DNA of 33,011 nucleotides, from positions 1-33,011 of the forward strand of contig JAMDAY010000013.1 in NCBI GenBank assembly GCA_023484515.1. The letters run 5' to 3'. Position 1 is the stretch's first letter. The number at the start of each line of letters is the position of its first letter. The position numbers and the translations under genes were made by a program. Positions 13,768 through 21,302 of this stretch are shown in pieces. Source of the stretch: Patescibacteria group bacterium (GTDB taxonomy: Bacteria; Patescibacteriota; Doudnabacteria; UBA920). The notes under the pieces are model-generated. The model searched no databases, had not been told where the DNA came from, and saw only the letters and a list, made by a program, of their open reading frames with translations.

Positions 13768-14820
13768 CTACTTTGGAATTTTTGCGAACTCCGTAGGAAC
13801 CAGTACGTCCTTTAAGGTTTCCAAATCTTCAACCACAACTCCCGCGCCCCTGGCCACGCAAGTCAGCGGGTCGTCAGCCACCACGATCGGCATGGAAGTC
13901 GCCTCGTGCACCAGCCGGTCCAAACCGCGCAGCAGCGCGCCGCCGCCGGCCAGAACGATTCCGTTGCGCATTATGTCCGAAATCAGTTCCGGAGGAATTT
14001 CCTCCACCACGCCTTTGATGCTGTTAACAATAATTTTCAAACTGTGCATCAACGCTTCCCGCACTTCGGTGTCGGAAATAACCACTTCCTTAGGCAAGCC
14101 GGAAACCAGGTCGCGGCCGCGCATAATAGCCTGCAGCGGCTCTTCCAGAGGATAGGCGCTGCCTATTTGGATTTTCACATCTTCGGCCGTGCGCTCCCCC
14201 AGGAGCAGGTTGTAATTTTCACGCGCATACTGGATAATGTTTTCGTTCATTTCGTCCCCGGCAATGCGGATACTTTTGGAAATGACAATGCCGCCCAGGG
14301 AAATGACCGCAATTTCCGCGGTTCCGCCGCCTATGTCCACTATCATGCTGCCTTGGGCGTCCTGCACGTTCAGCCGTCCGCCAATGGCCGCGGCCATGGG
14401 CTCTTCTATTAAATACGCGGCCGACGCCCCGGCGTTGGTGGCCGCGTCCACCACGGCGCGCTTTTCCACTTCGGTCACGCCGGAAGGGATGCCAATAACC
14501 ACGCGCGGCCGACGCAAAAACGCATAGGTCTGGGAATGGACCTTGTCAATAAAATAGCGCAGCATGGCCTCAGTCACCTCAAAGTCCGAAATAACGCCGT
14601 CCACCAGCGGCCTGGTGGCCACAATATGCGGCGGCGTGCGGCCGACCATGCGGCGGGCCTCCGCGCCAATGGCCAAAATCTGTTTTGTCCTCTGGTTTAC
14701 CGCCACAACGCTCGGCTCATTGATAACAATACCCTTGCCTTTTACGTAGACGAGGGTATTGGCCGTGCCGAGATCTATGCCGATGTCTTTGGAAAATTTT
14801 TTGTAGAAATTATTGAACAC
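13768..14820 (-). CDS. mreB: Rod shape-determining protein MreB
   Basis: This actin-like ATPase polymerises at the membrane to orient cell-wall synthesis. The 350-aa product is of family length. It has the phosphate-1 motif DIGIDLGTANTLVYVKGKG, the NEPSVVAV segment, the phosphate-2 motif MIVDIGGGTAEIAVISLGG, and the adenosine motif GIVLAGGGALLRGLDRL near the C-terminus. The start is GTG, 21 nt after the proS stop, so it is probably cotranscribed with proS. It implies a rod-shaped or elongating cell. Confidence 0.98.
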   Translation of the reverse strand: MFNNFYKKFSKDIGIDLGTANTLVYVKGKGIVINEPSVVAVNQRTKQILAIGAEARRMVGRTPPHIVATRPLVDGVISDFEVTEAMLRYFIDKVHSQTYAFLRRPRVVIGIPSGVTEVEKRAVVDAATNAGASAAYLIEEPMAAAIGGRLNVQDAQGSMIVDIGGGTAEIAVISLGGIVISKSIRIAGDEMNENIIQYARENYNLLLGERTAEDVKIQIGSAYPLEEPLQAIMRGRDLVSGLPKEVVISDTEVREALMHSLKIIVNSIKGVVEEIPPELISDIMRNGIVLAGGGALLRGLDRLVHEATSMPIVVADDPLTCVARGAGVVVEDLETLKDVLVPTEFAKIPK

Positions 14821-14841
14821 GGAAATAATTTAAATTTTGAT

Positions 14842-16071
14842 TTATCCGGGGAAAACTTCTGCCAATTTATCCATTTTTACCAGCTCTGATTTATCAGATG
14901 AACGTTTTTTTACCTCTATAGATTCCTGCGCTAAAGTCTTTTCCGAAACGACCGCGCGATACGGGATGCCTATCAAGTCCGCATCCGCAAATTTCTTGCC
15001 GGCGCTTACTTCCCGGTCATCGTATAATACCTCAATTTGCCGTTTTAATAAAGCCTGGTATATTTCTTCAACCTGTTTTTCCGCGCCTTTAAGGGCAAGC
15101 AAGTGGATTTTAAACGGCGCCACGCTCTCTGGCCAGATTATACCCTTGTCGTCATGGAATTTTTCCACTATTACGCCCATAAGCCGCGAAGTGCCAATGC
15201 CATAACAGCCCATAATTACGTCTTTCTTTAACCCTTCCCGGTCCGTATATGCCAAATTAAAAGCCTTGGAATATTTGGTTTTAAGCTGGAAAATGTTGCC
15301 GACTTCGCTTGCCGTAGTTTCGCGCCACGACGCTGACCCGCATGCCGTGCACTTTACCCCCTGTTCAAAAATTTCCTTATTTTTGGCTAAGCCGCACTTC
15401 CCGCACACGTAAATGGTGTCTTCGCCATTTTCTATCTCCACTTGGTATTCATGGGAAAATTTGGAAAACGTGCCGCCGCTGGCTTCCGTTAAAATTGCGT
15501 CCAAACCCATCCGCTTATAAGTTTTTTGGTAGGCCGGAATAGCCGCCTTGTCGTAATAGTTTTGCAGATCTTCTTCCGTAGCATGGAAGCTGTATAAGTC
15601 TTTCATGCGGAATTCGCGGCCCCGTAAAAGCCCGGATTTGGCGCGCGGCTCGTCGCGGAATTTGGTCTGAATCTGGTAAACGGCCAAAGGAAGGTCTTTG
15701 TAGCTGCTGATAATAGGCAGCGACGCCGGCGTGACAATTTCCTCATGCGTCGGGCCCAGAGCGTATTCGTTGCCATGTTGGGATTTAACTTTAAATAACA
15801 CATCCAGGCCGGCCCACCGTCCGGTTGCCAGCCAGTTGTCCTTTGGCTGCAAAGCCGGCATCAGCATTTCCTGTCCGCCAATATTGTCCATTTCCTCACG
15901 CACGATGTTTTCTATCTTATTCAAAACGCGCCAGCCCAGCGGTAAAAAAGTATACACTCCGGCCATCGCTTTTTGTACAAACCCGCCCTGTTCAAGCAAT
16001 TTGGCGTTGACTGACACGTCGTCTGACGGCGCGGTTTTGGAGGTTTTCAGAAAGTATTGCGATTGTTTCAT
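14842..16071 (-). CDS. proS: Prolyl-tRNA synthetase (compact, no INS editing domain)
   Basis: This is a class II synthetase charging tRNA-Pro. The 409-aa product is much shorter than the roughly 570-aa E. coli type because the cis-editing insertion between motifs 2 and 3 is absent. Motif 1 lies around GVYTFLPLGWRVLNKI, motif 2 at FRDEPRAKSGLLRGREFRMKDLYSF, and motif 3 at GCYGIGTSRLMGVIVE, followed by the anticodon domain (LYDDREVSAGKKFADADLIG). A Cys4 patch (CGKCG and CTACG) in the remaining insertion could bind zinc. The track start at 16086 is TTG; the ATG at 16071 is preferred. Its whole leader can fold as one hairpin. Confidence 0.95.
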   Translation of the reverse strand: MKQSQYFLKTSKTAPSDDVSVNAKLLEQGGFVQKAMAGVYTFLPLGWRVLNKIENIVREEMDNIGGQEMLMPALQPKDNWLATGRWAGLDVLFKVKSQHGNEYALGPTHEEIVTPASLPIISSYKDLPLAVYQIQTKFRDEPRAKSGLLRGREFRMKDLYSFHATEEDLQNYYDKAAIPAYQKTYKRMGLDAILTEASGGTFSKFSHEYQVEIENGEDTIYVCGKCGLAKNKEIFEQGVKCTACGSASWRETTASEVGNIFQLKTKYSKAFNLAYTDREGLKKDVIMGCYGIGTSRLMGVIVEKFHDDKGIIWPESVAPFKIHLLALKGAEKQVEEIYQALLKRQIEVLYDDREVSAGKKFADADLIGIPYRAVVSEKTLAQESIEVKKRSSDKSELVKMDKLAEVFPG

Positions 16072-16074
16072 ATT

Positions 16075-16132
16075 ATCCAGTGCCAATTTTTATGCAAATT
16101 AATTAAATATAGAATAAAAATTTGCACTGGAT
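16075..16132 (-). promoter_or_regulatory. 19-bp hairpin spanning the proS leader
   Basis: ATCCAGTGCCAATTTTTAT (16075-16093) and ATAAAAATTTGCACTGGAT (16114-16132) pair at 18 of 19 positions around a 20-nt AT-rich loop. On the mRNA the 3' arm ends 3 nt before the ATG, and the predicted transcription start is near the 5' arm. The leader is therefore almost nothing but this hairpin. Confidence 0.6.
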
Positions 16133-16134
16133 AA

Positions 16135-16162
16135 ATTATACCCTATTTTCAGCAATATACAA
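16135..16162 (-). promoter_or_regulatory. Promoter of proS-mreB
   Basis: On the - strand TTGTAT (16162-16157) is followed after 16 nt by a perfect TATAAT (16140-16135). The start is predicted near 16128. Confidence 0.6.
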
Positions 16163-16171
16163 AGCCAATAT

Positions 16172-16208
16172 TTAACGGCTCAACGGACAAAGGCCGTTGA
16201 GCCGTTAA
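16172..16208 (-). terminator. Hairpin after rseP, without T-tract
   Basis: TTAACGGCTCAACGG pairs perfectly with CCGTTGAGCCGTTAA around a 7-nt loop, 28 nt after the rseP stop and just before the proS promoter. The lack of a T-run makes it a weak terminator candidate; an mRNA 3'-end stabiliser is equally possible. Confidence 0.4.
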
Positions 16209-16235
16209 GCTGAATAACCGGACAAGTGGCAGCGT

Positions 16236-17393
16236 TTATCCTCCGAACAGCCGCCGAAAAACGTGCGTAACTCCGCCAAAGCCGTTAATGTCCTTTATGG
16301 TGACTAAAATCATTAAAAAGATTAAGGCCAAAAACCCTGCCGCATTGACCCATTGCTCCACCGCCTGGTTATTCCGCTTGCGGCGGATTTTTTCTATAAG
16401 CAGGAAAAGGATCCTGCCGCCGTCCAAAGCCGGAATGGGCAGAATGTTCAAAATGGCCAGGTTAATGGAAAGCAAACCGGTAAAGTTCAATAAAGGTATA
16501 AAACCCAAGGACGCGACTTCGCCAGTCAGTTGGGCAATCTTAACCGGCCCGCCGACTTCGCTAAGCGCCGCCTTGGAAGTGAAGAGGTGGTATACGCCCT
16601 GCACAATGACTACGGTCAAATTCGCAGCCCGCTCCACGCCCAGGCCAATAGCCGTATACCAGGGCACGCGCACCGTGCCCACTTCGGTCAGGCCAATGCC
16701 TGTAGGCCCTTCACCTTGCCGGGGAGAACTTTGCGATTGCACGTCTAAAGTCTTGGTCTCGCTGAGGCGCTTTACAATAAACTGGAAGTCCTTGCCTTTG
16801 TTGGCGTTAATATAGTCCTGCACCTGCTGGATATTTGTAAAGTCATGCCCGTCAATGGACAAAATTATGTCGCCTTCCTGCAGCCCGGCTTTTTGGGCGG
16901 GCATGCCGTCCGCAATGTAGCTAATGGCCGTCTGCTGGTTGGTAATGTGCGCGCGGGCCATGGCCGGGTCGCTCGGGTCAATTTCGCTGGTCACGCCGAC
17001 CGCGAATACAATGGAAAACAAAACGGCCGCCAGAATCCAGTTCATGCTGACGCCAGCGATTAAAGTGAAAAACCTGGACCAGAACGGCTTGTTTATAAAA
17101 CTGCGCGGGTCTTCTTCGCCTTCGTTGTTTTCGCCCAAAATTTTCACGAATCCGCCGAACGGGATCCAGTTAATGGAATAGACCGTATGCTCCTTGTCCA
17201 TTGGCTCGCGATGGCCCCAAACCCATTTAATTTTGCCGTCAATTTTCTGGATGCCCGCAATGCGGGGAGGAAACCCGAACCCGAACTCCTCTACTTTCAT
17301 CCCGCTCCTTTTGGCAACAAAAAAATGCCCGCCTTCATGGACGAGGACCAGGACGCCAAGGATAATGATAAAAATTATAATCGTTAAAAACAT
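16236..17393 (-). CDS. rseP: RseP/site-2 family intramembrane zinc metalloprotease
   Basis: Site-2 proteases cut membrane-embedded substrates such as anti-sigma factors and signal-peptide remnants. The 385-aa product has the zinc motif His19-Glu20-x-x-His23 (VHEGGH) in the first membrane span, then FGFGFPPR and a YSINWIPFGGFVKILGE loop. A PDZ domain follows (about residues 158-220, MPAQKAGLQEGDIILSIDG), and the third zinc ligand lies in LNILPIPALDGGR. C-terminal membrane segments follow. No rseA-like gene is nearby, so the substrate is unknown. It lies upstream of proS and downstream of frr, separated by a palindrome. Confidence 0.96.
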   Translation of the reverse strand: MFLTIIIFIIILGVLVLVHEGGHFFVAKRSGMKVEEFGFGFPPRIAGIQKIDGKIKWVWGHREPMDKEHTVYSINWIPFGGFVKILGENNEGEEDPRSFINKPFWSRFFTLIAGVSMNWILAAVLFSIVFAVGVTSEIDPSDPAMARAHITNQQTAISYIADGMPAQKAGLQEGDIILSIDGHDFTNIQQVQDYINANKGKDFQFIVKRLSETKTLDVQSQSSPRQGEGPTGIGLTEVGTVRVPWYTAIGLGVERAANLTVVIVQGVYHLFTSKAALSEVGGPVKIAQLTGEVASLGFIPLLNFTGLLSINLAILNILPIPALDGGRILFLLIEKIRRKRNNQAVEQWVNAAGFLALIFLMILVTIKDINGFGGVTHVFRRLFGG

Positions 17394-17418
17394 AAAAAAA
17401 ATTAATTATGAGGCGCGA

Positions 17419-17444
17419 ATCACGTCGTTCGCGAACGACGTGAT
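17419..17444. repeat. 26-nt perfect palindrome
   Basis: ATCACGTCGTTCG is followed directly by its reverse complement, with no loop bases. It lies in the frr-rseP gap next to an AT-rich inverted repeat of ATTAGGAATTATGGAA words (17445-17500). It may be a protein-binding site or a small dispersed element. Confidence 0.5.
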
Positions 17445-17505
17445 GGATTAGGAATTATGGAACTGCAGTAACTCTAATTCATAATTCCATATTCCTGATT
17501 CCTAT

Positions 17506-18063
17506 TTAAACCGTCATCACTTCCTTTTCCTTTTCCCCGGCCATCCGCTTAATTTCTTCGTTATATTTGTCCACCGTTTCCTGCAATTTTTTCTGGCCTC
17601 GGGCTAAATCGTCTTTGCTGATTTTCCCGTCGCTTTCGGCTTTTTTCATTTCTTTAATGACGTCTTCGCGCGCGTTTCTTACGCCAATTCTCGCTTTTTC
17701 CGCAATTTGCCCAACCAGCTTGACCATTTCCTTGCGCCGTTCCTCGTTTAAGGGCGGCAAAGTTATGCGGATTACCTGCCCGTCATTAGACGGATTAAAC
17801 CCCAAATTGGCCATTTGGATGGCCTTTTCCACGGCCTGGAGCTGGCCCTTGTCCCAGGGGCTTATGGTTAAAGTGCGGGCATCGCTCACCGTGACGGAAG
17901 CAATATGCTCAATGGGCATCTTGGACCCGTAACTTTCCACTTGCACGGTATTAAGCAGCGCGGGGTTGGCCCTGCCCGTGCGCACGCCGGACAATTCGTG
18001 CGCGTAATGTTCCAAGGCTTTTTCAAAATCCGGCTTGTGGTTCTGCAAAATTTGGTCTGTCAT
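17506..18063 (-). CDS. frr: Ribosome recycling factor
   Basis: RRF splits post-termination ribosomes together with EF-G. The 185-aa product is of family length and has the hallmarks HELSGVRTGRANPALLNTVQ, VESYGSKMPIEHIASVTV, LTISPWDKGQLQAVEKAI and LPPLNEERRKEMVKLVG. The long three-helix C-terminal part ends KEKEVMTV. There is no SD; the ATG is preceded by a very AT-rich inverted repeat (18066-18150). Confidence 0.97.
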   Translation of the reverse strand: MTDQILQNHKPDFEKALEHYAHELSGVRTGRANPALLNTVQVESYGSKMPIEHIASVTVSDARTLTISPWDKGQLQAVEKAIQMANLGFNPSNDGQVIRITLPPLNEERRKEMVKLVGQIAEKARIGVRNAREDVIKEMKKAESDGKISKDDLARGQKKLQETVDKYNEEIKRMAGEKEKEVMTV

Positions 18064-18065
18064 AA

Positions 18066-18150
18066 ATAATATTTAAAAATAAAATAATAGAAAAATAGAA
18101 GGATTAAACGCATATCTTTTTATTTTTATATTATTTTATTTTTAAATTAC
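18066..18150. repeat. AT-rich inverted repeat between frr and the BNR protein
   Basis: TTTAAAAATAAAATAATAG on the left mirrors TATTATTTTATTTTTAAAT on the right, around a loop with AAGGATTAAACGC. It could act as a terminator-like hairpin for the upstream gene 18154-19206. Confidence 0.5.
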
Positions 18151-18153
18151 CCC

Positions 18154-19206
18154 TTATTGCGCCGCGTAAATGCCGGCATACGCAATTTGCGGCAAAACGG
18201 GATCTATTAAAATATAATTCACATACCCCGTTGTGGCAAGGCTTTGGGTTTGCCATGTCCCTCCGCCGTTGGTTGACTTGTATATAGTTGAGCCGATATT
18301 GGTGAATACAATGTTGCTGCTGGCGTTGGATACCGCAACGGACACCGCGGCATTGCTGTCCTGCTTGACCGGCAAAGCCATTTTTTGCCAGGTTCGTCCG
18401 CCGTCCACAGTCTTATACAATCCGTTGCTGGCCGTAAGATACATCAAATTGGCAGACAGGGAGTCGGCGTAAAACTGGCTAAATGCGGATATGGTTTCGG
18501 AAGGCGCCGCGTAATTGGAATAGGAAGGTTTGGACAAATTGGCGGTTAAGTCGTCAAAACTGCCCGGCGTGGAAGAAGACTTAAACAATCCCTTGGTGCT
18601 GAGCAGCACGAACAACGAGCCGTTCTGCCATGACATTTCGTTTACCTTGTCGCTAAAGTTTGCCACCAGCCTCCAGGATATGCCGCTGTCGTCGCTTCTG
18701 ATTATATTGCCGGAACTGGTGCCAATGGTGATTTGATTGGGATTGGCGGGATTAAGTGCCAATGACCGCACCGCATTTTGGCCGGTAGGGTCGTTATAAA
18801 TTTCCTGCCAGGATCCCCCGCCATCCGAAGTTTTTAGCACTTTGCCCTGGTTTCCGAAATAGCCGGCGGCATAAATGACCTTTTCGTCCGCCGGACTGAT
18901 TGCAAAGTCGTAAACCGCAATCTTGGAAAGGATGTTGGCCCAACTGGCGGCCGAATCTTGGGATTTATAAAGCCCGCCGTTGTAGCTGCCGGCAAAGACC
19001 GTTTCGCGGTTTTGCGGGGAAAAAGCCAGCTTGGAAATGTCCAGGCCGGAAATAGTGGCATTCTTGCCGCCGGCAACGGCGTTGGAAAACTGCCAGTCCG
19101 CTCCCCCATTTACGGTTTTTACCACTCCCGCCGGCACGGCCTTTTGAAAAATATTGCAGCCGGCGGACAATAAAAATATTGCTGATATTAATATGATTTT
19201 TTTCAT
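18154..19206 (-). CDS. Lipoprotein with BNR/Asp-box beta-propeller
   Basis: The 350-aa protein starts with a lipoprotein signal (MKKIILISAIFLLSAGC, lipobox LSAG-Cys17), so it is exported and lipid-anchored. At least six Asp-box-like repeats follow: TVNGGADW, SQDSAASW, TSDGGGSW, SDDSGISW, TVDGGRTW and STNGGGTW. Each is at a regular interval and alternates with strand motifs such as VIYAAGYFG. This is the pattern of seven-bladed sialidase-like, sortilin-like or Ycf48/HCF136-like propellers. No sialidase Arg triad is evident, so a binding role is more likely than catalysis. Confidence 0.8.
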   Translation of the reverse strand: MKKIILISAIFLLSAGCNIFQKAVPAGVVKTVNGGADWQFSNAVAGGKNATISGLDISKLAFSPQNRETVFAGSYNGGLYKSQDSAASWANILSKIAVYDFAISPADEKVIYAAGYFGNQGKVLKTSDGGGSWQEIYNDPTGQNAVRSLALNPANPNQITIGTSSGNIIRSDDSGISWRLVANFSDKVNEMSWQNGSLFVLLSTKGLFKSSSTPGSFDDLTANLSKPSYSNYAAPSETISAFSQFYADSLSANLMYLTASNGLYKTVDGGRTWQKMALPVKQDSNAAVSVAVSNASSNIVFTNIGSTIYKSTNGGGTWQTQSLATTGYVNYILIDPVLPQIAYAGIYAAQ

Positions 19207-19357
19207 TTTGATTTATTTTTATGTTAATCTGCAGATTAGCTGATAATGCGGATACCTGCAAATATCGCCCGAGCGACATATGATGATCATTAAATAGTTA
19301 GCATTCGGGCAACTTCTGTAAATATCCGTATATTCGCATTAATCCGTAAATCCGTAG

Positions 19358-20194
19358 CTATATTTTCATAAACAACCCCTGCAGCAGCATTTTCCGGTTC
19401 TTGTTGGTGGCAAGCTGCCGCAAGGCTTCGGCCAGGGCAGATGAAATTTTATATTCTTTAGGATGGCCTTTTAACTGCCCGGCCTGCCAGTAATGCCAAT
19501 TTTCCAAAACCTGCCTTAAATCGCGTTCTTCCAAATCCGCCAGTTTTCCGATTGTTAACAGTTTTTCCGCCAAGGGCGCAGCTTTCAGGCGCTTTATTTG
19601 GCTGATATTTTCCAGTTGCCGTCCGGCAAAGTCCGGATCCTGCGCTAATTTTAGCAGGCGCGCCGGGGAGCCGAAGCTCAATTCTATTTTTTCCCGGTCC
19701 GCGCTTAGATTCCGGCTCTTGGCAAAATCTTCCAACTGCCCGCAGGTAAACAGGTTAAAATGCAAAACCTGGCAGCGGGAAATAATGGTCGGCAGCATCC
19801 GTTCCCTGGCAATTAAAATTATTACGGTGCTGGCAGAAGGCTCTTCCAAAGTTTTCAGCAAGGCGTTGCTGCTTTGCAAATTCAGGTTCTGGGCATTGTT
19901 GATTATGGCGACTTTTCTTTCTCCCAGAAAAGGTTTAAAGCCCAAGCGCGAAATAAACTCCTTGGCCAGGTCCATGGTAATTTCCCCTTCAACGTCCAGC
20001 ATCTGGAAATCGGCATGGCTTTCCGGTTTTTCCGCGTTTAAAATTTTGGCCGCAAATTCCAGGGCCAAAGTTTTTTTCCCCACCCCGTCCGGGCCTAACA
20101 TCATATAAGCATGCGGAAGTTTTCCGGATAGCAATTGTTTTTCCAAAATGGATTTGGCCGGCCCGTGGCCGAAGGTTTTCCAGGCTTGTTGCAT
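19358..20194 (-). CDS. holB: DNA polymerase III delta-prime-type clamp-loader ATPase
   Basis: This is a clamp-loader subunit that helps place the sliding clamp on primed DNA. The 278-aa protein has the AAA+ N-terminus GHGPAKSILEKQLLSGKLPHAY, a Walker A motif at residues 34-42 (GPDGVGKKT), the ALLKTLEEPS segment and the SRC motif (IISRCQVLHF). There is no zinc-finger Cys cluster, and the C-terminal domain is short and helical. It could be annotated as DnaX-like, but its length and lack of the Cys4 module favour delta-prime. It is a lone gene between the propeller lipoprotein and a repeat-rich gap. Confidence 0.88.
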   Translation of the reverse strand: MQQAWKTFGHGPAKSILEKQLLSGKLPHAYMMLGPDGVGKKTLALEFAAKILNAEKPESHADFQMLDVEGEITMDLAKEFISRLGFKPFLGERKVAIINNAQNLNLQSSNALLKTLEEPSASTVIILIARERMLPTIISRCQVLHFNLFTCGQLEDFAKSRNLSADREKIELSFGSPARLLKLAQDPDFAGRQLENISQIKRLKAAPLAEKLLTIGKLADLEERDLRQVLENWHYWQAGQLKGHPKEYKISSALAEALRQLATNKNRKMLLQGLFMKI

Positions 20195-20320
20195 AACAAA
20201 TTTTTACAGATTGATTATACCATTTTTAAAGTCTTGTATCAAAAATGCGGCTTTACGGAATATTGGCCGGCCTTTGGCTGGAATAAACTAATTCGGGAGA
20301 TGGCTGATCCCTTTCGGCAG

Positions 20321-20501
20321 TGAAGACGGCCTTTAAGGGGTTACCATGCTAAAGTAAGGCTGGTGATTAACATTGGGTGATGACGCACATCTGGGACAAT
20401 CTTCCTTAAGTTTGGTTGATGATGATTGTTATCCGGCAATCTAAAAACCGCTTATCCCAGATGTGCGTCATCACTGCCTCTATCCCGGAAGGGTGTCTTC
20501 A
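20321..20501 (+). repeat. CTGGGA-type structured repeat, copy 2
   Basis: The core arms TGATGACGCACATCTGGGA (20378-20396) and the complement at 20455-20473 are perfect. An outer helix TGAAGAC (20321) with GTCTTCA (ending 20501) covaries with GAAGGC/GCCTTC of copy 1. The element fills most of the 20195-20551 gene-free gap; otherwise nothing is seen there. Confidence 0.8.
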
Positions 20502-20551
20502 TCCTTTATCCGTACTAATCCGTATTCCGTAAAGACAGCAAGGCTGTTATT

Positions 20552-21115
20552 TTATTTACTGACTTTCACCACGCCCGTCGCTTCCGGGTTTAGCTGGTCA
20601 TAATACTTCAAGGTGCCCGGTTCAAGAAATTGGAACTGGTATCTGCCGCCGGGAGCAATGGCCTTGCCGGCATCAAAACCCGGATATTGGGACTGGACAA
20701 AATTAGGGTCGCTGGCCGGCCAAAAATTTGTATTGCTATTATTTTTAAAAATTACGTAGTCGCCCGCTTTAACATCTATCGGGCTCGGGGAAAATGCCGT
20801 GTCCGTATAAACAACTTCCACCACGGCAATGTCCGCGCCCAAGTCGCCTTCGTCGCCGCTGCTGAACACTCCTTGCGCGGGCTGGCCGGCTGCGGGATCC
20901 TGCCGGGACGGCTCCGGATTTTCCTGGCCGGAAGCCGCTTGCGGGGTTGCGGAAGCCAAATCCGGCGCGGCTTGTTCCGCATTTCCATTGTTATTACTTT
21001 CAATTCGGCTGTTTTCCGTTACCGGCGCCTGCGCCGGCTTTGCCGTTTTAAAATAGTAATAATAAGCGCCTCCGGCTATCAGCAAAATTGCCAAAATTAT
21101 GTAAAGGTATTTCAT
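20552..21115 (-). CDS. Membrane-anchored cupredoxin-like protein lacking copper ligands
   Basis: The 187-aa protein has an N-terminal membrane anchor (YLYIILAILLIAGGAYYYYF). A long Ala/Pro/Gln/Glu-rich linker (about residues 27-95) is followed by a C-terminal plastocyanin-like domain (VVEVVYTDTAFSPSPIDVKA, GDYVIFKNNSN, LEPGTLKYYDQLNPEATGVV). In copper-binding relatives the equivalent of YYDQLNPEATG reads like YYCxxHPxM and the Asn-rich turn carries a His. Here Cys, His and Met are replaced by Asp, Asn and Thr, so type 1 copper binding is unlikely. It may serve as an extracytoplasmic binding domain. Confidence 0.75.
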   Translation of the reverse strand: MKYLYIILAILLIAGGAYYYYFKTAKPAQAPVTENSRIESNNNGNAEQAAPDLASATPQAASGQENPEPSRQDPAAGQPAQGVFSSGDEGDLGADIAVVEVVYTDTAFSPSPIDVKAGDYVIFKNNSNTNFWPASDPNFVQSQYPGFDAGKAIAPGGRYQFQFLEPGTLKYYDQLNPEATGVVKVSK

Positions 21116-21160
21116 ATTTTTTTTCTTAATGATAAACTAATTATACCACCAATTTTGCTT

Positions 21161-21298
21161 ATGCGGAAAAAAATATTTGACGAGGCCGTAACCAAGGCAA
21201 AAAGACGGGAACTGAAAAAACGGCCGCGCATGAAAATGCACGGGCGGTCTTTGCTGCGCAACGGCGCCCATGCCGGAAAAAAATTGGCGTCGCGATAA
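21161..21298 (+). CDS. Small basic protein, 45 aa, upstream of miaA
   Basis: MRKKIFDEAVTKAKRRELKK is followed by RPRMKMHGRSLLRNGAHAG and a KKLASR end; nearly 40 % of residues are Lys or Arg. It stops 4 nt before the miaA ATG, so the two are surely cotranscribed. Similar short Lys/Arg-rich proteins are, to my knowledge, common in CPR genomes, sometimes next to miaA. Charge suggests nucleic-acid or ribosome binding, but the function is unknown. It is absent from the ORF track as a separate entry because of its length (the 20630-21298 ORF extends it falsely). Confidence 0.65.
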   Translation: MRKKIFDEAVTKAKRRELKKRPRMKMHGRSLLRNGAHAGKKLASR

Positions 21299-21302
21299 AT
21301 TT

